Shown: positions 59,021 through 64,000 of the stretch, piece after piece
How positions within the stretch are numbered: position 1 is the stretch's first letter
Layout: the number at the start of each line of letters is the position of its first letter
NCBI GenBank assembly: GCA_965230015.1
Contig: CBDDKF010000022.1
Span: 58,993 to 122,992 of the forward strand
Direction of reading: 5' to 3'
From: JABSQH01 sp965230015
Lineage (GTDB): Bacteria > Actinomycetota > Acidimicrobiia > Acidimicrobiales > Ilumatobacteraceae
DNA: 64,000 bases
Notes under the pieces: model-generated
Database searches by the model: none
Told to the model about the DNA's origin: nothing
Seen by the model: only the letters and a program-made list of their open reading frames with translations
Program-made: the position numbers and the translations under genes

Positions 59021-60249
59021 GGCCGCGGGATCCGACTCGACAGCACGCCGTCGGCCTCGAGTGCGTCGAGTTGTGCGTCGTCGTAGCCGAGCAACTCGGC
59101 CAGGACCGTGCGGTTGTCCTCGCCGCGGTACTTGGGGACGCCGCTCACGGCCACCTCGTGCGCTCCCGAGAAGTGCCAGGGCACGTTCGGCACCTCCACG
59201 GTGCCGCCACCGCGATCGTCGATGTGCACCGTCGCACGACGCGACTCGGCCCACTCGGTCGTCGTCACTTCGCCGGGTTGGCGAACCCGCCCGACCGCGA
59301 GCCGATGCTCGGCGAAGATGCGCTCGAACTCGTCGCCGTCGGGCACGGTCGCCGCGAAGTTGGCGATGATCACGCACAGCTCGTCGAAGTTGGTCAGACG
59401 AGCTTCGACATCGACGAACCGTGGGTCGTCGACCAGCTCGGGTTGGCCGATCGCCGCGCAGAAAAACTCGAATGTGCCGCGTTCGGCCGGGTGGCCGCTG
59501 ACCAGTACCGGTTCACCGTCGCCGACGTGGAGCACCCGGTAGTCGCCCGGCCGGAAACTGCGGATCCACCCCGGATCGTCGTCGCCGTCCCACAGCGCAT
59601 CGTGCAGGTGCTCGTTGACGTACAGCATCGTCTCGGCCATCGAGATGTCGATCCATTGGCCGACTCCCGTGCGATCGCGTTGGTACAGCGCGGCGAGGAT
59701 CGCCGTCACCGCTTCGAGCGCGGTGTACACGTCGCCGTGGCTGTGTGGATCCTTCGCCAGCTGTCCATCGGGTCGTGACGACCCTTGCGAGGCGATGATC
59801 CCCGTCTCGGCCTCGACCACGGGCGCATAGGCCCGGCGACCGGTCCACGGTCCGGTCTGGCCGTAGCCCGAGATCGATGCGACGATCAGCCGCGGGTTGG
59901 CGGTGGTCAACTCCTCGGGGTCGAGTCCCAGGCGGGTCATCACCCCGGGGCGGAAGTTCTCCACCAGCACGTCGACTTCGGCCGCCAGTGCCCGCATGAT
60001 CTCTCCGCCGGCCGGCGATGAGAGGTCGATGCTCACGTTGCGCTTGCCAGTGTTCTGCTGCACGAAGTAGCTCGACAAGCCGTGACGACGGGGCGTCGTG
60101 AATCGCGTGAGGTCGCCCGCAGGGGGCTCGACCTTGATCACGTCGGCACCCAGATCGGCGAGGGTGCGGGTGCAGTGCGGACCCGACAACACCCGTGTCA
60201 GGTCGAGCACGCGCACCCCGGACAGCGGTCGCGCAGCGGGATCGGTCAC
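59017..60249 (-). CDS. CaiB/BaiF class III CoA-transferase
   Basis: 410 residues from a GTG. Family motifs: VRVLDLTRVLSGPHCTRTLADLGADVIKVE, seen as LSGPHCTRTLADLGADVIKVE in parts, QNTGKRNVSIDL, VENFRPGVMTRLGL, ISGYGQTGP, and the active-site Asp in HGDVYTALEA. It moves CoA between acids. Substrate unknown. Translationally coupled to the ligase gene, which is an unrelated function. Confidence 0.9.
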   Translation of the reverse strand: MTDPAARPLSGVRVLDLTRVLSGPHCTRTLADLGADVIKVEPPAGDLTRFTTPRRHGLSSYFVQQNTGKRNVSIDLSSPAGGEIMRALAAEVDVLVENFRPGVMTRLGLDPEELTTANPRLIVASISGYGQTGPWTGRRAYAPVVEAETGIIASQGSSRPDGQLAKDPHSHGDVYTALEAVTAILAALYQRDRTGVGQWIDISMAETMLYVNEHLHDALWDGDDDPGWIRSFRPGDYRVLHVGDGEPVLVSGHPAERGTFEFFCAAIGQPELVDDPRFVDVEARLTNFDELCVIIANFAATVPDGDEFERIFAEHRLAVGRVRQPGEVTTTEWAESRRATVHIDDRGGGTVEVPNVPWHFSGAHEVAVSGVPKYRGEDNRTVLAELLGYDDAQLDALEADGVLSSRIPRP

Positions 60250-60301
60250 GGCGTCATCGTGGCAGATGTAGCGCTGATTCGTGCCGCCCTAGTCTCGGGT
60301 C

Positions 60302-63300
60302 GTGCACGACGATCGTCGCCTCATCGAAGACCGGATCGATCGCGAGCTGTGGCAACGGGTGTTGCCGTTGGCTCATCCCGATCGTCGGGCCGTCGAGGTC
60401 ACCGCCGGTCCGACGCTCGACGACCAGCAGCCGATTGGCCGCGGCGACCGCTGGGGTCCGCCGTGGGCGACGACCTGGTTCCGCGTGCGTGGGACCGTTC
60501 CCGAGACGTGGCATGGGCGGCGCAACGAAGCGATCGTCGATCTCGGCTTTCACCCCGACGCCGCCGGGTTCCAGTGCGAAGGGCTGCTCGTCGATCGTCA
60601 GGGCGAACGCAACGTCGCCGTGCAGGGCATCCATCCGCGCCGGATGGCGATTCCTCTCGACGACGCCGACGGCGACATCGAGTTGCTCATCGAGGCGGCC
60701 TCGAACCCGATGATTCCGCAGTTCCAGCCGACACCACTGGGCGACCCGGCGACCGCGCCAGAGCGCCCGCTGTACCGATTCCGTCGTGCCGAGTTGGTGA
60801 CCGTGGATCCCGAGGCCGAGGCGCTCGTGCACGACCTCGACGTGCTCGACGGCATCATGCGTTCGCTGCACGCCGACGACCCGCGGCGCGCCCGCTTGTT
60901 GCGCACGATCGAGGGCGCCCTCGACGCCGTCCCCGACATCGGTGCCGCGCGGGCCATCGCCGCGCCAGCGATGTCCGCGGTGGCGAACCACGCAGACCGG
61001 CACCGTGTGATCGCCGCGGGTCATGCGCACATCGACACCGCGTGGCTGTGGCCGATCCGCGAGACCGTCCGCAAGTGCACACGTACCTTCGCCTCGGCGG
61101 TTGGCTTGATGGACCGCTACCCCGACTACCGGTTCGTGGCATCGAGCGCTCAGCACTACGAGTGGATACGCGCCGAGCAGCCCGAGCTGTTCCGGGCGAT
61201 TCGCCACCACGTCAACCGTGGCCAGTGGATCCCGGTCGGCGGGATGTGGGTCGAGTCCGACATGAACCTGCCATCGGGCGAGAGCCTCGTGCGGCAGATC
61301 GTGTTCGGTCAGCGCTGGTTCGAGCAGCAGTTCGGCCGGCGCTGTACCGAGGTGTGGATCCCCGACGTGTTCGGCTACCCGGCCGGGCTCCCCCAGGTAT
61401 TCGTCGCCGGTGGGATGCGGCGGTTCATCACCCAGAAGCTGTCGTGGAACAAACAGAACCGGTTCCCCCACAGCACGTTCTGGTGGGAAGGTCTCGACGG
61501 TTCGCGGGTGCTCACGCACTTCCCGCCGGTCGATACCTACAACGCCGAGGTGTCGTCGGGCGAGGTCGCCTTCTCGGTGCGCAACTTTCAGGACGCGGGG
61601 TGGAGCTCGACATCGCTGATGCCCTTCGGTTGGGGCGATGGCGGCGGCGGGCCGACGCGCGAGATGATCGAACGTGCTCGACGCATGGACGGTGCCCATC
61701 CCGACGCCACCGTGGAGATGGCCAGCCCTGCGGAGTTCTTCGAGGCGGTCGAGGCCGAGATCGAGACGGGTGCCGAGGCTCCGGTGTGGCGGGGCGAGCT
61801 GTACTTCGAAACTCACCGCGGCACGCTCACCAGCCAGCTGCGCACCAAGCTCGGCAACCGGCGATGCGAACGACTGCTCGTCGAGGCCGATCTGTGGGCT
61901 GCCGCCGTGGGCGAGTCGGCCGATCTCGACGACCAGTGGCGGGCGGTGCTCACCCAGCAGTTCCACGACATCCTGCCCGGCTCGTCGATCGCGTGGGCGC
62001 ACCACGATGCCGAGCGGGTGTTCGCCGAGGTCGCCGAGACGGTCGAGCGACGCATCACCGACCTGCTCGACATGGCCATGCCGGACGGTTCGTGGTTGGC
62101 CAACCCCGCCGACGCCCCGGTCGACGGTGTGAACGTGCTGCCCTCGGGGGAGCGCGGCGATCGGTAGCGATCCGGGAACGGTGCAGCATCTCGCCGACGG
62201 CTCGATCGCAGCCGCAGTGTCGGTGCCACCGCTGGCGATCGCCCCAGCGGTGGCGCACATCGTCGACGACCGTGTGGCGTTGTCCGACACCTCGATGAGC
62301 AACCACCACCTGGCGGTTCGCTGGAACGGTGGCGGAGTGCTGTCGTCGGTGATCTCGATCGACCACGCACGTGAGCTGATCCCCATCGGTCGGGCCATCG
62401 AGCTCGAGTTGGCCGTCGACCAACCGGTGGCCTACGACGCATGGGATCTGGAGGGGTGGACGCGCCGCCGCAGCGTGGCGCTCGACGGGCCCGCCGAGGT
62501 CGAGGTGGTCGATCACGGCCCGCTCGTTGGGCGTGTCGTGGCGCGGCGGACGATCGGTCCGTCGACATTCGTCACCACCACCGAACTGCGTGCCGGCGAC
62601 CCGGCGCTGTACCTCCATCTCGACATCGACTGGCGTCACGACGAACACCTGCTGTCGCTCGCCGTGCCGCTCGACGTACACGCCGACACCGCCACCTGCG
62701 ACGTGCAATTCGGTGTGGTGCAACGACCGACCCATCCGTCGAGCCCATGGGACGCGGCCAAGTTCGAGGTGTGCGCGCATCGTTTCGTCGACATCAGCGA
62801 GCCGTCGTTCGGCGTCGCCGTGCTGAACGACGGACGCTACGGACACTGCGTGTTCGACGGTGCGATCCGCGTCAGCGTGGCGCGGGCCGCGAAGTATCCC
62901 GATCCGCATGCCGACCACGGACGCCATCGTGTGACGTTCGCCGTGCTCCCTCACGGCGCGGGCCTGGCCGACGTACGCGCCGCAGCGGCGCGGTTTGAAC
63001 GCGCCGCTGCGCCTGCACGCCACGACCTCGACCGCATCGGGCAGTGCGGTCGCCTCGCCACCGGTGGTTCGGCTGCTCGACCGTGGTGGCGGTCCGGTGC
63101 AGGGCATCGGCGTCGACGTGGTCAAGCTGGCCGACGACGGCAGCGGCGACCTCATCGTCCGCTGCCACGAAGCACTCGGCGATCGGCGTCATGCGCTCCT
63201 GGTGGTCGGCGACGGCATGCGGGTGGGCAGCGCGTGGCGGTGCAATCTGTTCGAAGAGCCCGACGCACCCCTCGACGTCGCTGACGGGGTGGTCGATCTG

Positions 63301-63375
63301 GCGCTGCGCCCCTTCGAACTGGTCACCGCCCGCCTGCGGCGCGTCGACGACTTCGACGGACGAACGAAGCGGTAA
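60302..63375 (+). pseudogene. GH38 alpha-mannosidase broken by two +1 frameshifts
   Basis: Three reading frames together give a full GH38 protein of about 1020 residues. Part 1 (60302-62167; GTG 6 nt after TAGTCT) holds the catalytic domain: AGHAHIDTAWLWPIRET, the nucleophile Asp355 in WIPDVFGYPAGLPQ, and MWVESDMNLPSGESLVRQ. Part 2 (about 62150-62990) and part 3 (about 62995-63375) are the C-terminal beta domains. Dropping one G from the run at 62146-62150 and one T from 62994-62996 restores one frame, the second giving the family motif LNAPLR. It is a broken gene or carries two sequence errors. Confidence 0.85.
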
Positions 63376-63381
63376 CCACCG

Positions 63382-64000
63382 TTACGGCGCGAGGCGGCGC
63401 AGGGCTGCTGCGGCGTAGAGCGCCGTGCCGGTGACCATCGCCGACTCGTCGAAGTTCACGCGGTTCGAGTGGTTGGGCGGCGCGGTTGCCGGATTCGTGC
63501 CGTGGGGCGTGCCGCCCAGGAACACCATGGCGCCCGGTACCGCTTGCAGCACGTAGCTGAAGTCTTCCGCGCCCATCACGGGATGCGGCAGCCGAACCGC
63601 TTGCTTGGCGCCGGCGACGTCGGACGCGATGTCGAACGCGAAGTCGGCGTAGGCATGGTCGTTGGCGGTGACCGGGTAGCCGATGTCGAGGTCGACGTCG
63701 ATCGCACACCCGTGTGCCGCGCCGATGCCCTCGGCGACGCGGCGGATGCCGTCGTGCACCTTGGCGCGACTCCGCTCGCTGACGGCGCGAATCGTGCCCT
63801 CGATCTCGGCCACTTCGGGAATCACGTTGTTCGTCGTGCCCGCCGAGATCCGTCCGATGGTGACCACGGAGGGATCGAACACATCGATCGAGCGGGTGAC
63901 CATCGTTTGCAGAGCGACCACGATCTCGCAGGCGACCGGGATCGGGTCGAGGGCACGGAACGGCTCGCTCGCATGGCCACCTTTCCCGGTGACGCGGATC
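63382..64000 (-). CDS. M20-family peptidase/amidohydrolase (5' part outside window)
   Basis: 206 codons seen, open to the window edge. The dimerisation domain (IRVTGKGGHASEPFRALDPI, ISAGTTNNVIPEVAEIEGTIRA, in parts) and the end of the catalytic domain (LPHPVMGAEDFSYVLQAVPGAMVFLGG, then PPNHSNRVNFDE) match N-acyl amino acid or hippurate-type amidohydrolases, with the metal-binding Glu in MGAEDFS and a His in PNHS. Convergent with the mannosidase, 6 nt apart. Confidence 0.9.
   Translation of the reverse strand, partial: IRVTGKGGHASEPFRALDPIPVACEIVVALQTMVTRSIDVFDPSVVTIGRISAGTTNNVIPEVAEIEGTIRAVSERSRAKVHDGIRRVAEGIGAAHGCAIDVDLDIGYPVTANDHAYADFAFDIASDVAGAKQAVRLPHPVMGAEDFSYVLQAVPGAMVFLGGTPHGTNPATAPPNHSNRVNFDESAMVTGTALYAAAALRRLAP

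Noticed and set aside
62140..63000. Programmed ribosomal frameshifting in the mannosidase
   Set aside because: Two separate +1 shifts at G5 and T3 runs with no slippery heptamer or stimulator; GH38 enzymes are not known to use it.

Overview
The window is GC-rich, gene-dense actinobacterial DNA. Several things suggest an Acidimicrobiia, Ilumatobacter-like marine or aquatic bacterium: a SARP-type regulator, a BagA/BagB-like ArsA ATPase pair, an ethylmalonyl-CoA mutase, a Glu-Asp-Phe tRNA cluster, and many genes that start 6-9 nt after a TANNNT hexamer, as leaderless mRNAs do. The taxon is an inference from gene content; no 16S gene is present.

Layout. 1-2857 (-): 3' part of a SARP/BTAD regulator with a worn-out ATPase domain. 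2930-9568 (+): a 2212-residue secreted surface protein with beta-helix, Calx-beta and HYR regions and an LPSTG sorting signal. 9599-15195 (-): five tandem paralogous membrane-anchored surface proteins, four of them behind the same CGTAAGG-N15-CGTCAGG promoter-like motif. 15419-16221: an SCP2-like gene and tRNAs Phe, Asp and Glu. 16311-19805: carotenoid hydroxylase, two alpha/beta hydrolases (one without its nucleophile Ser), a LysM lipoprotein and a 2OG-oxygenase-like protein. 20094-21041: an AbiEi/DUF559-type protein flanked by long palindromes. 21206-24081: ethylmalonyl-CoA mutase and aat. 24086-29097: NfeD-like protein, the BagAB-like ATPases, a receiver-only regulator and a PhzF protein. 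29188-33467: tRNA-Pro, a small secreted protein, an acetyltransferase, a membrane protein, a MaoC-like protein and a tandem duplicate pair of small secreted proteins.

33522-47285 is the functional centre: a phosphonate-use locus. DoxX and two phytanoyl-CoA-dioxygenase-type proteins lie on the minus strand. The C-P lyase core phnGHIJKLM lies on the plus strand, almost every gene overlapping the next by 1-4 nt. A previously unannotated 27-codon Asp-rich micro-ORF follows, wedged by 4-nt overlaps between phnM and a PhnZ/TmpB-like HD oxygenase. Then come the repressor gene phnF and the transporter phnD, phnC and a fused phnE. The same 12-bp palindrome TTGTCTAGACAA stands in front of phnG and at the very start of phnD, and is the likely PhnF operator. 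The locus thus appears to combine C-P lyase with an oxidative PhnY/PhnZ-type route; phnN, phnO and phnP are not in the window.

47313-54330: a TetR gene and its divergent SnoaL-like target with a clear operator, a DMT exporter with a MarR-type operator, an M14 carboxypeptidase, a MarR regulator, two paralogous small lipoproteins flanking a Nudix hydrolase, an AEC transporter and a MazG-like protein. 54343-57589: asd and lysC, split by an opposite-strand methyltransferase. 57745-64000: an MhuD-like haem monooxygenase, an ATP-dependent DNA ligase, a CoA-transferase, a GH38 alpha-mannosidase broken by two +1 shifts in homopolymers, and the 3' part of an M20 peptidase. Two families of short palindromic intergenic repeats are scattered through the window. 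No transposase, phage gene or CRISPR array was seen.
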